Positions 26,950 through 34,780 of a stretch of 64,000 nt of DNA are shown piece after piece. Origin of the DNA: Salinicola corii (GTDB taxonomy: Bacteria; Pseudomonadota; Gammaproteobacteria; Pseudomonadales; Halomonadaceae). The stretch lies in the NCBI RefSeq assembly GCF_008298015.1, contig NZ_VTPX01000008.1, forward strand, positions 155,406 to 219,405. Reading direction: 5' to 3'. The stretch's first letter is position 1. Every line of letters begins with the position of its first letter. The notes under the pieces were generated by a model, which worked only from the letters and a program-made list of their open reading frames with translations, did no database searches and had not been told where the DNA came from. The translations under genes and the position numbers were made by a program.

Positions 26950-27696
26950 ATGGCCATTCGACCTCTGGTTGGCGTCATTGCCTGCCGCCGCATCGTGGAG
27001 GGCCACCCCGCCCACATGGTCACCGACAAGTACGTGCGTACCCTCCGCGACTATGGGCTGGAGCCGGTCATGCTCCCGGTATGGGAGGACGTGGAGACGT
27101 GTGCCGCCGGGGCGCTGCTGGACCGCCTCGACGGTCTGGTGCTGACGGGGAGCTACACCAACGTCCTACCGGATCGCTACGGTGCCAACCGCATTGCCGA
27201 GAATACGCGAGAAGATCGTGACCGTGATTCGGCGGCAATGACATGGATTCCCCTGGCGCTCGAGCGTTGCCTACCCTTGCTCGGCATCTGTCGTGGCTTC
27301 CAGGAGTTCAACGTCGCGTTCGGCGGGACCCTCTATCAGGCTGTCCAGAAAGTGGAAGGCAAACTCGATCATCGCGAGCCGGAGGGCGACAGGTCGGAAC
27401 AGTACTCGCCGACCCACTCGCTCGACATTCGACCCGGCGGTCGGCTGGCAGCGCTCTTCCAGGAACCCCGAGCCAGCGTCAACTCGCTGCATCAACAAGG
27501 CATCGATCGTCTGGGTGAAGGCCTGCGCGTCGAGGCGGTTGCCCCGGATGGCCTCATCGAGGCGGTGTCGGTGATCGATGCGCCGAACTTCACCCTGGCG
27601 GTGCAATGGCACCCCGAGTGGCAGCCGAGAGAGCATCCTCTCTACGCCGCTATCTTCGAGGGGTTTGCCAGCGCCTGCCGTGGCGATGCCACCTGA
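26950..27696 (+). CDS. puuD: Gamma-glutamyl-GABA hydrolase
   Basis: A 248-residue class I amidotransferase-like peptidase C26. The nucleophilic elbow is LLGICRGFQEFNVAFGG and the catalytic His and Glu lie in VQWHPEWQ. PLVGVIAC at the start and LTGSYTNVLPDRYG agree with PuuD. It cleaves gamma-glutamyl-GABA to glutamate and GABA, the last PUU step. GGAGG precedes ATG by 4 bases. Confidence 0.93.
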   Translation: MAIRPLVGVIACRRIVEGHPAHMVTDKYVRTLRDYGLEPVMLPVWEDVETCAAGALLDRLDGLVLTGSYTNVLPDRYGANRIAENTREDRDRDSAAMTWIPLALERCLPLLGICRGFQEFNVAFGGTLYQAVQKVEGKLDHREPEGDRSEQYSPTHSLDIRPGGRLAALFQEPRASVNSLHQQGIDRLGEGLRVEAVAPDGLIEAVSVIDAPNFTLAVQWHPEWQPREHPLYAAIFEGFASACRGDAT

Positions 27697-27720
27697 ACGC
27701 ACGCTAGAGATGCTTTCACG

Positions 27721-28098
27721 ATGAGAACCACGCCAATGACACCGTCAGACGCGGCAAGACTCAAGGCGCTCGACCGCGATCACTACCTGCACCCTTTCAC
27801 CGACTTCAAGGCACTGGGTAACGAAGGCAGTCGCCTCATCACCGGTGCCCACGGCGTCTATATCGAGGACGACGAAGGCCGGCAGATCCTGGATGCGATG
27901 GCGGGGCTGTGGTGCGTCAACCTGGGCTACGGCCGCCAGGAGCTGGTCGATGCCGCTACCCGGCAGTTGCAGCAGCTGCCCTACTACAACAGCTTCTTCA
28001 AGACGACGAACCCGCCAGCAGCCGCGCTGGCCGAAACGGCACGCCGGCTGCAGGCCCGAGGGGCCACCATTTCGGCAACGAAGGAGACATTCACATGA
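27721..28098 (+). pseudogene. Truncated class III aminotransferase (N-terminal remnant) coupled to puuC
   Basis: A 125-codon frame whose first 110 residues match the N-terminus of putrescine/omega-amino acid:pyruvate aminotransferases (DRDHYLHPFTDF, GAHGVYIEDDEGRQILDAMAGLWCVNLGYGRQELVDAA, PYYNSFFKTTNPPAAALAE). It then breaks off before the PLP-binding core and ends in an unrelated tail, ISATKETFT. The full family length is about 450. The TGA stop overlaps the ATG of puuC (ATGA), and the AAGGAG for puuC lies inside the tail. An internal deletion fused the aminotransferase start to the puuC leader. It could still serve translational coupling. Confidence 0.85.
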
Positions 28099-29594
28099 GC
28101 CTGACGCCAACGCTGGCCGACTGGCAGGCCAAAGCCGCCGCCCTTACCGCCAATCTCGAGATACGCGCCTTCATCGACGATGAGTTCGTGGCGGCCGCAA
28201 GCGGCGAGACCTTCGCCACGGTCAATCCCGCAACGGGAGACACCCTGGCCGACGTGGCGAGCTGCGATGCCGCCGACGCCGACAAGGCCGTGACCGTGGC
28301 CCGCGCGGCGTTCGAGCGCGGTGACTGGGCCCGGCTGGCGCCTACCGGGCGCAAGCTCGTCATGCTGCGCCTGGCCACGCTGATGGAGAGCCATCGCGAT
28401 ACGCTGGCCCTGCTCGACACGCTGGACATGGGCAAGCCGATCAACAGCGCCCAGAGCGATGTCAGCGGCGCCATCGGCTGCATCCGCCACCAGGCCGAGT
28501 CGATCGACAAGCTCTACGGCGAAGTGGCGCCGACCGGTGACGATACCCTTGCGCTGGTGCTGCGCGAACCGCTGGGGATCGTCGCCGCCATCGTGCCGTG
28601 GAATTTTCCGCTGATGATGACGGCCTGGAAGATCGGCCCTGCCCTCGCCGCGGGTAACAGCGTCATTCTCAAGCCCTCCGAGAAGTCACCGCTCTCCGCT
28701 CTGTACCTGGCCTCGCTGGCGCGAGAGGCGGGCCTGCCGAGGGGCGTCTTCCAGGTGCTGCCGGGGTTCGGCCACACCGTCGGCAAGGCCTTGGCACTCT
28801 CCATGGAGGTCAACTGCCTCGCCTTCACCGGCTCGACCGGCGTCGGCAAGCAGTTGCTGCAGTACGCGGGACAATCCAACCTGAAGCGGGTGTACCTCGA
28901 GTGCGGCGGCAAGAGCCCGAACATCGTCTTCGCCGACTGCAAGGATCTGGACCGGGTGGCCCGCCATGCCGCCGAGGCGATCTTCTACAACCAGGGCGAG
29001 GTCTGCATCGCCGGGTCACGCCTGCTGGTGGAAAACAGCGTGCGCGATGCCTTCGTCGACAAGCTGCTCGCGGCCGCCGAATCGATGCAGCCGGGCGATC
29101 CGCTGGACCCCAGCAGCTTCATGGGCGCCATCGTCGACCGCACCCAGTACGAGCGGGTGCTGGACTATATCCGCCAGGGCGTGGAAGAAGGGGCGCGGCT
29201 GCGCATGGGAGGCACGTCGCTCGACGGGCCGGGCCTATTCATCGGCCCCACCGTCTTTGACGGTGTCACCGACGACATGGTCATCGGCCGGGAGGAGATC
29301 TTCGGCCCGGTGCTTTCGGTATTCGGCTTCGATACCGAGGAGGAGGCGATCGCGATGGCCAACAACAGTGACTATGGATTGGCGGCCGGCTTCTGGAGCC
29401 AGGACATCGATCGCATCATGCGGGTCACGCGACGCCTTCACTCCGGCCAGGTCTTCGTCAACAACTGGGCCGGCGGCGACCAGACCGTACCCTTCGGCGG
29501 CGTCAAGCAGTCCGGCAACGGGCGCGACAAGTCGCACCACTCGCTGGAGGAGTACTCCGAGCTCAAGAGTGTCTGGATGTCGCTATCGCCGTGA
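28095..29594 (+). CDS. puuC: Gamma-glutamyl-gamma-aminobutyraldehyde dehydrogenase
   Basis: A 499-residue NAD(P)-dependent aldehyde dehydrogenase: the WNFPLMMTAWKIGPALAAGN cofactor loop, FTGSTGVGK, catalytic Glu269 in LECGGKSPN and catalytic Cys304 in NQGEVCIAGSR. Length and the ending GGVKQSGNGRDKSHHSLEEYSELKSVW agree with PuuC/KauB. It turns gamma-glutamyl-aminobutyraldehyde into gamma-glutamyl-GABA. An upstream frame to 27909 is the aminotransferase remnant in another frame. It ends at an 11-bp inverted repeat shared with puuR. Confidence 0.9.
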   Translation: MSLTPTLADWQAKAAALTANLEIRAFIDDEFVAAASGETFATVNPATGDTLADVASCDAADADKAVTVARAAFERGDWARLAPTGRKLVMLRLATLMESHRDTLALLDTLDMGKPINSAQSDVSGAIGCIRHQAESIDKLYGEVAPTGDDTLALVLREPLGIVAAIVPWNFPLMMTAWKIGPALAAGNSVILKPSEKSPLSALYLASLAREAGLPRGVFQVLPGFGHTVGKALALSMEVNCLAFTGSTGVGKQLLQYAGQSNLKRVYLECGGKSPNIVFADCKDLDRVARHAAEAIFYNQGEVCIAGSRLLVENSVRDAFVDKLLAAAESMQPGDPLDPSSFMGAIVDRTQYERVLDYIRQGVEEGARLRMGGTSLDGPGLFIGPTVFDGVTDDMVIGREEIFGPVLSVFGFDTEEEAIAMANNSDYGLAAGFWSQDIDRIMRVTRRLHSGQVFVNNWAGGDQTVPFGGVKQSGNGRDKSHHSLEEYSELKSVWMSLSP

Positions 29595-29612
29595 AGCCGT
29601 CATGAACCGAGC

Positions 29613-29637
29613 CGCTCGTGGCAGGCTGCCACGAGCG
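29613..29637. terminator. Hairpin between convergent puuC and puuR
   Basis: Perfect 11-bp arms CGCTCGTGGCA (29613-29623) and TGCCACGAGCG (29627-29637) with a 3-base loop lie between the two stop codons. It is symmetric, so it could end transcription from both sides. No T-run follows on either strand, so efficiency is uncertain. Confidence 0.6.
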
Positions 29638-29638
29638 A

Positions 29639-30190
29639 TCAGAACGTCTTGGCGGGAGTGGCGCAGCTGACCAGACGGCAGGCCGACTTGCCGGAATTGC
29701 GGAAGCGGTGCGGTATGTTGGTATTGAAGTAGTACGCCTCGCCTGCCACCAGCAGCCGTGTCTGGGCACCGATGGTGATCTCGATCTCGCCGTCGAGAAT
29801 CACGCCGGCTTCCTCGCCCTGGTGCGCAATCATCTCGCGCCCGGTATCGCTGCCGGCCGGGTAGGTCTCGATCATGAACGACAATGCCCGCGAATCGCGG
29901 TTGGCGCCCACCAGCTTGTAGATCACGTCACCGCTGCCGACGTCCGTCAGCTCGTCGGCGCCGTAGAAGACCTGGTTGCGGTTCTCCAGGTCCATGGTGA
30001 AGAAATCCCCCACGCTCATGGGGATGGCATCGAGGATCTTCTTCAGCGAACTGACGGAGGGGCTGACCTTGCCCTGCTCGATCAGCGACAGGCTCGAATG
30101 CGTGACACCGCAGCGCTTGGCCAGCTCCCGCTGGGAAATGCCGCGTAGGGTTCTCAGAGCCCGCAGGCGGGCACCGACATCATCAGACAT
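29639..30190 (-). CDS. puuR: XRE-cupin repressor of the putrescine pathway
   Basis: A 183-residue regulator with an N-terminal XRE helix-turn-helix (VGARLRALRTLRGISQRELAKRCGVTHSSLSLIEQGKVSPSVSSLKKIL) and a C-terminal cupin (AHQGEEAGVILDGEIEITIG, YYFNTNIPHRFRNSG). This architecture and the YKLVGANRDSRALSFMIETYPAGSDTG segment fit PuuR, which represses puu genes and is relieved by putrescine. GAGGAAGAG precedes ATG. The gene lies only 23 bp after ruvX, so it may be read through from the gshB-algH-ruvX operon. Confidence 0.88.
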   Translation of the reverse strand: MSDDVGARLRALRTLRGISQRELAKRCGVTHSSLSLIEQGKVSPSVSSLKKILDAIPMSVGDFFTMDLENRNQVFYGADELTDVGSGDVIYKLVGANRDSRALSFMIETYPAGSDTGREMIAHQGEEAGVILDGEIEITIGAQTRLLVAGEAYYFNTNIPHRFRNSGKSACRLVSCATPAKTF

Positions 30191-30213
30191 CCATTCTCTT
30201 CCTCAGGCGATGG

Positions 30214-30684
30214 TCACCGTACGCCGGGGATACCGGACGGGAGCGACTCGCGGTTGAACCAGTTTTCGAGAATCAGCTGGGCGGCGATGCCGTCGACGCC
30301 ACGATCGCGGTAGTTGCCCTTGTGGCCCTGCTCCCTGGCGATCTGCTTGGCGGCGCGGGTGGTACCGCGCTCGTCGAACATCTCCACCGGCTTGCCGAAG
30401 CGGCCGTGGAGCCGATTGCCGAACTTGCGCGCCCGCACGCTCATGTCGGACTCGCTGCCGTCGTCGTGGATCGGCAGCCCCACCACCAGCAGGTCCGGCT
30501 GCCACTCCTTCAGGAGCTTCTCGACGACGACCCAGTCGGGAATGCCGTCGCGGGCGGGCAGCGGCTCCAGGCCACTGGCGGAGCGCAGCATCTCGTTACC
30601 GACCGAGACGCCGATGCGTCGGGTACCGTAGTCGAACGCCATCACCAGACGCTGACCGATCCGGTCGCCGGTTACCGATGCCAT
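30214..30684 (-). CDS. ruvX: RuvX/YqgF Holliday-junction resolvase-like, pre-16S rRNA nuclease
   Basis: A 156-residue RNase H-fold protein: VMAFDYGTRRIGVSVGN, DLLVVGLPIHDDGSESDM and the C-terminal DERGTTRAAKQ give the acidic active-site residues. YqgF matures the 5' end of 16S rRNA. Its start overlaps the stop of algH by one base. The gshB-algH-ruvX order is the usual one in gammaproteobacteria. Confidence 0.92.
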   Translation of the reverse strand: MASVTGDRIGQRLVMAFDYGTRRIGVSVGNEMLRSASGLEPLPARDGIPDWVVVEKLLKEWQPDLLVVGLPIHDDGSESDMSVRARKFGNRLHGRFGKPVEMFDERGTTRAAKQIAREQGHKGNYRDRGVDGIAAQLILENWFNRESLPSGIPGVR

Positions 30685-31277
30685 CAGGCGTGCCCGGCGT
30701 CGCGGGTCATCAGGTTGAGATCGACGCCGAGGATACCGGCGGCGGCGCTCAGGCGCTGCTCCGGCGGGCGATCGAACAGGATCGCGGCGTCACCCTCGGC
30801 GATCAGCCAAGTGTTCTGCTTGAGCTCGTCCTCGAGCTGGCCGGATTTCCACCCCGCGCAGCCCAGCGTGACCAGATAGTGCTCCGGGCCGCGCCGCTGG
30901 GCGATCGCCTGCAGCATGTCCATCGATGTGGTCAGCGCCAGACCCTCGGCGACCTGAATGCTGGAGTCCCAGTCGCTGGCGTTGCCGCGATGCAGGATGA
31001 AACCGCGATCGCGATAGGTCGGCCCGCCGTTGTAGACCAGTACGTCGTTGTGCGGGCCGGGCTCGGACTCGATGTCGAGCTGTTCGAACAGCCCATCCAG
31101 GGTCAGCTCGGAGGGCCGGTTGACGATGACGCCCAGAGTGCCGTCGTCATCGTGATCGCAGAGATAGGTCAGCGTCCCGGCAAAGTTGGGATCTTCCAGG
31201 TGCGGCATCGCCATCAGGAAGTAGTGCTTGAGGCTCTGCATCGGCGTAGGCATGGATGTTGGCCTGATCGTTGGCAT
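30684..31277 (-). CDS. algH: YqgE/AlgH family protein
   Basis: A protein of about 185-197 residues with the family pattern LKHYFLMAMPHLEDPNFAGTLTYLCDHD, GVIVNRPSELTLDGLFEQL, VYNGGPTYRDRGFILH, LVTLGCAGWKSGQLEDELKQNTWL and PPEQRLSAAAGILGVD. The molecular role is unsettled. Start choice: GGAG lies just before MPTIRP (31277); MPTPMQ (31253) and MQSLK (31241) give lengths closer to the family and remain possible. It sits between gshB and ruvX. Confidence 0.9.
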   Translation of the reverse strand: MPTIRPTSMPTPMQSLKHYFLMAMPHLEDPNFAGTLTYLCDHDDDGTLGVIVNRPSELTLDGLFEQLDIESEPGPHNDVLVYNGGPTYRDRGFILHRGNASDWDSSIQVAEGLALTTSMDMLQAIAQRRGPEHYLVTLGCAGWKSGQLEDELKQNTWLIAEGDAAILFDRPPEQRLSAAAGILGVDLNLMTRDAGHA

Positions 31278-31377
31278 AGGACTCCATCGGACATCGCGCA
31301 GCGATCCGGCGCTCGAGCCGCGAGCGCCGGTCATAGGGGAAATGGGCTCATTGTAACACCTCTGCCCCGCCAGGCTC

Positions 31378-32343
31378 TCAGCCCCGACCCTTCAGCCGTC
31401 CGGCGATCGCGGTCATCAGCAGCCCGGCGATATCGGTGCCGCGCTGGTCGTCGATCTCGCGCACGCAGGTGGGGCTGGTGACGTTGATCTCGGTGATGTA
31501 GTCGCCGATCACGTCGAGACCGACGAACAGCAACCCCTTGTCGCGAATCATCGGCTGCACCTGCTCCACCAGCCAGTAGTCGCGATCGGTCAGCTCGCGG
31601 GAGACGCCGCGCCCGCCGGCGGCCAGGTTGCCGCGGGTCTCGCCGGCACTGGGGATGCGCGCCAGGCCGTAGGGCACCGGTTCGCCGTCGACCAGCAGGA
31701 TCCGGGTGTCGCCCTCCTTGATCTCCGGCAGATAGCGCTGGGCCATGATCTGGCGCTGGCCGCGCTCGGTGAGCTGCTCGATCACCGCGCCGAGATTGCG
31801 GCCCTCGGGGCCGATATGGAAGATGCCGGTGCCGCCCATGCCATCCAGCGGCTTGAAGATGGTGTCGCCATGCTCGGCCTGGAAGGCGCGCAGCACCGCG
31901 TCGCGGCACGACACCACCGTCGGCGGGATGCAGTGGGCGAACTGCTGGGCGAACAGCTTCTCGTTGCACTCGAACAGCGCCCGGGTCGGGTTGACCACCA
32001 GCGTGCCCTCGCGCTCGGCGAACGCCAGCAGGTGCACGGCGTTGAGGAAGTGGCCATCCACCGGTGGGTCCTTGCGCATCAGGATCACGTCCAGCTCACC
32101 CAGCGGCATCGCCTCGCGCTCGCCGAGGTCGAACCAGTGCAGCGGATCTCGATGCACCTTGAGCGGGCGCGTGCTACCCATGGCTCGCCCCTCGTAGAGG
32201 TAGAGATCCTCCTGCTCGAGATAGTAGAGCGACCAGCCCATCGCCTCCGCCGCCCACAGCAGCGCCAGGGTGGTGTCCTTCTTGTAAGTAATGTCGGCGA
32301 TGGGGTCCATCACCACGCCGAGCTTCACCGCTTTCTGACTCAT
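31378..32343 (-). CDS. gshB: Glutathione synthetase
   Basis: A 321-residue ATP-grasp ligase: LGVVMDPIADITYKKDTTLALL at the N-terminus, MRKDPPVDGHFLNA, KPLDGMGGTGIFHI (ATP loop), QRYLPEIKEGDTRILLVDGEPV and GLDVIGDYITEINVTSPTC at the metal site. It joins gamma-glutamylcysteine and glycine. The length matches E. coli GshB (316). It is first of the gshB-algH-ruvX set. Confidence 0.94.
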   Translation of the reverse strand: MSQKAVKLGVVMDPIADITYKKDTTLALLWAAEAMGWSLYYLEQEDLYLYEGRAMGSTRPLKVHRDPLHWFDLGEREAMPLGELDVILMRKDPPVDGHFLNAVHLLAFAEREGTLVVNPTRALFECNEKLFAQQFAHCIPPTVVSCRDAVLRAFQAEHGDTIFKPLDGMGGTGIFHIGPEGRNLGAVIEQLTERGQRQIMAQRYLPEIKEGDTRILLVDGEPVPYGLARIPSAGETRGNLAAGGRGVSRELTDRDYWLVEQVQPMIRDKGLLFVGLDVIGDYITEINVTSPTCVREIDDQRGTDIAGLLMTAIAGRLKGRG

Positions 32344-32439
32344 CGGAGAGGTCTTCCCAAAGAGAGATTGAATGGGTCGCAGTATGACGCAGCGCGCGCT
32401 GCGTCACCAAAAGAGATCATGATCCCGAGCCCGACCGTT

Positions 32440-34677
32440 TTATCTGGCGCCGCCCAACCGATCCCACAGGAACCGCCACGCCAGCGCGCTCAACCTGGCG
32501 CGCTGGGCGTTGTCCGCCGCGCCGCCGTGGCCGCCCTCGGTGTTCTCGAAATAGTAGACGTCACCTGCACCCATCGCCGCCATCTTCGCCATCATCTTGC
32601 GGGCGTGGCCGGGGTGGACGCGGTCGTCCCGCGTCGAGGTGGTGAACAGCACCGCAGGGTAGTCCACGCCCTCGCGCAGATTGTGGTAGGGCGAATAGTC
32701 CTTGAGGAAATCGTCCCAGTCGGCGCTGTCCGGATCGCCGTACTCCGCCATCCACGACGCGCCGGCCAACAGCTGGTGATAGCGGCGCATGTCGAGCAGC
32801 GGCACTTCGCACACCGCCGCGGCGAAATGGTCCGGGTAGCGGGTGATCATGTTGCCCACCAGCAGGCCGCCGTTGGAGCCGCCCTGGATGCCGAGCCGTT
32901 CCGGGGTGGTAATGCCGGCGGCGACCAGGTCTTCCGCCACCGCGGCGAAATCCTCGAACGCCTTGTGGCGTTCGCCCTTGAGCGCGGCACGGTGCCAGCG
33001 CGGGCCATACTCGCCGCCGCCCCGGATGTTGGCGACCACATAGGCGCCGCCGCGCGAAAGCCAGCTGCGCCCGGCCCCGGCGATGTAGTGCGGGGTCAGT
33101 GATATCTCGAAGCCGCCGTAGCCGTAGAGCAGCGTCGGCAGCGGCTGGGCCGGCCTATCGCCATGGCCACTCGTTGCGCCCTCCGGCAGCACCAGGAAAT
33201 AGGGGATCCGGGTACCGTCCTGACTAACGGCAAAGCGCTGGGTGACCCGCATCCCCTGCGATTCGAAGAAGCTCGGCGCGCGCTTGATCGTCTCCAGCCG
33301 CTCGTCCGACGACGCCGGATCGCATTGCGCCAGATCCATCCGCGAGAGCGTGGTGGGCGTGAGATAGTCGGTGGTGATGACGAAGAGCTCATCGCTCTCC
33401 TCGTCATCCACGGCCGCGACGCCGATCTCACCGGCGTCCGGCAAGCCCGGGATCGGCTGTGGCGCCCAGGCGTCGCCCTGGCCCGGCGTCAGCACCTGAA
33501 GCCGGTGCTTGACGTCCTCGAGGACATCCAGCACCAGGTAGTGCCGCGTCCATTCGAAGCCCTCCAGCGAGCGGTGGGCATCCGGCGTGAACAGCACCGT
33601 GAAACCGCGATCGCCCCGCTTGAACGCCGGGTAGTCGATCGCCAGCAGCGCGCCGCTGGGGTAGCTCACGGCGGTCTCGCTCTCGCTCCCCAGCGTCCAG
33701 TCGTCGCGCAGGTGGACCAGCAACCAGTCCCGGTGCACCACCGCCTGGGCCGAGAGCGGCACTTCGATGGGGAACGCCTCGCCATCGGGCAGCAGCTCGA
33801 TCAGACGCTGCTCGTAGAACGCCAGCGCATGATGGATGAAATCGCGCTCGAAACCGCGGGTACGGTCGCGGAAGCCGATGGCCATCAGTTCCCGTTTGCC
33901 CGCCTCGAACAGCGTGGTCGCGTCGGCCATGGGCTGGCCCCGGCGCCAGCGCTTGACGTAGCGCGGGTAGCCGGAGCTGGTCAAGGAGTCGGCACCGAAA
34001 TCGGTATAGACGAATACCGTGTCACGATCGATCCAGCTCATGCCGCCTTTGGCCTCGGGGCGCTCGAAACCGGCCTCGCCGTCATCGTCGACCCAGCGCT
34101 TGTCGATCAGGTCAAACTCGCGGGTCACGTCGGCATCCGCACCACCGCGAGAGAGCGATACCAGCGCCCGCTCCCAGGGGGCTTCCGGCGTCTCCGGCTC
34201 CAGGCAACTGGCGCCATGCCAGACCCAGTTCTCGCCCTCGGCGGCGTTGAGGGCGTCGACGTCGATCAGCACTTCCCACGCTGGCCGGGCCTGGCGGTAA
34301 GACTCCCATGTGGTCCGCCGCCACAAGCCGCGCGGGTGCTCGGCATCCTGCCAGAAGTTGTAGTAGTGCTCCCCCCGCTTGACCACGAACGGAATGCGGT
34401 CATCGGCGTCGAGGATCTCGCGCAAACCCGCTTGCAACGTCTCGAACTCGGCGTCTTCGAAGCGCTCCAGCGTCCGCCGGTTCTGATCCGCGACCCAGGC
34501 CAGCGCCTCGGAACTGTCCACCGCTTCCAGCCAGCGATGAGGGTCATTGTCTGTGTGGTCAGAGTCTGCGTGGTCGGTGTCCGTGTGATCGACGAGGGCG
34601 CGATCGCCGCCGCCAGCCCCACCGGAAGCGGGATCGGAAGTGGCGGATTGATAGCGGTAGGCAGGAAAAGAATGCAT
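32440..34677 (-). CDS. Prolyl oligopeptidase family serine peptidase (S9)
   Basis: A 745-residue S9A peptidase with an N-terminal beta-propeller (about 60-460) and a C-terminal alpha/beta-hydrolase domain. The nucleophile is Ser601 in QGGSNGG, the acid lies in TSTRDDRVHPGH and the histidine in TEGGHGG. The segments LYGYGGFEISLTPHY and VANIRGGGEYGPRWH are typical. It hydrolyses short peptides after proline or related residues in the cytosol. Odd feature: residues 30-44 are three 5-residue repeats of DHxDx type, encoded by a 15-bp tandem repeat, not part of the family fold. Confidence 0.9.
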   Translation of the reverse strand: MHSFPAYRYQSATSDPASGGAGGGDRALVDHTDTDHADSDHTDNDPHRWLEAVDSSEALAWVADQNRRTLERFEDAEFETLQAGLREILDADDRIPFVVKRGEHYYNFWQDAEHPRGLWRRTTWESYRQARPAWEVLIDVDALNAAEGENWVWHGASCLEPETPEAPWERALVSLSRGGADADVTREFDLIDKRWVDDDGEAGFERPEAKGGMSWIDRDTVFVYTDFGADSLTSSGYPRYVKRWRRGQPMADATTLFEAGKRELMAIGFRDRTRGFERDFIHHALAFYEQRLIELLPDGEAFPIEVPLSAQAVVHRDWLLVHLRDDWTLGSESETAVSYPSGALLAIDYPAFKRGDRGFTVLFTPDAHRSLEGFEWTRHYLVLDVLEDVKHRLQVLTPGQGDAWAPQPIPGLPDAGEIGVAAVDDEESDELFVITTDYLTPTTLSRMDLAQCDPASSDERLETIKRAPSFFESQGMRVTQRFAVSQDGTRIPYFLVLPEGATSGHGDRPAQPLPTLLYGYGGFEISLTPHYIAGAGRSWLSRGGAYVVANIRGGGEYGPRWHRAALKGERHKAFEDFAAVAEDLVAAGITTPERLGIQGGSNGGLLVGNMITRYPDHFAAAVCEVPLLDMRRYHQLLAGASWMAEYGDPDSADWDDFLKDYSPYHNLREGVDYPAVLFTTSTRDDRVHPGHARKMMAKMAAMGAGDVYYFENTEGGHGGAADNAQRARLSALAWRFLWDRLGGAR
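34546..34590 (-). repeat. 15-bp tandem repeat in the S9 peptidase gene (DHTDT-DHADS-DHTDN)
   Basis: Three in-frame 15-bp units encode DHTDT, DHADS and DHTDN at residues 30-44 of the S9 peptidase. The unit is a multiple of three, so copy-number change keeps the frame. The product stretch is acidic and histidine-rich. Confidence 0.75.
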
Positions 34678-34780
34678 GCGTTGCCTCGATGACAGAATGC
34701 GATAACAGAGTGACTGCCATCGAGGTTAGCACGTGGCGCTGCCGGTGCGAGCCGGGGCCGGGGCCGGCGCCCCGATCCGG

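Noticed and set aside
33163..34692. A 509-codon open frame opposite the S9 peptidase
   Set aside because: The minus-strand frame has the full catalytic triad; the plus-strand frame is compositionally a shadow.
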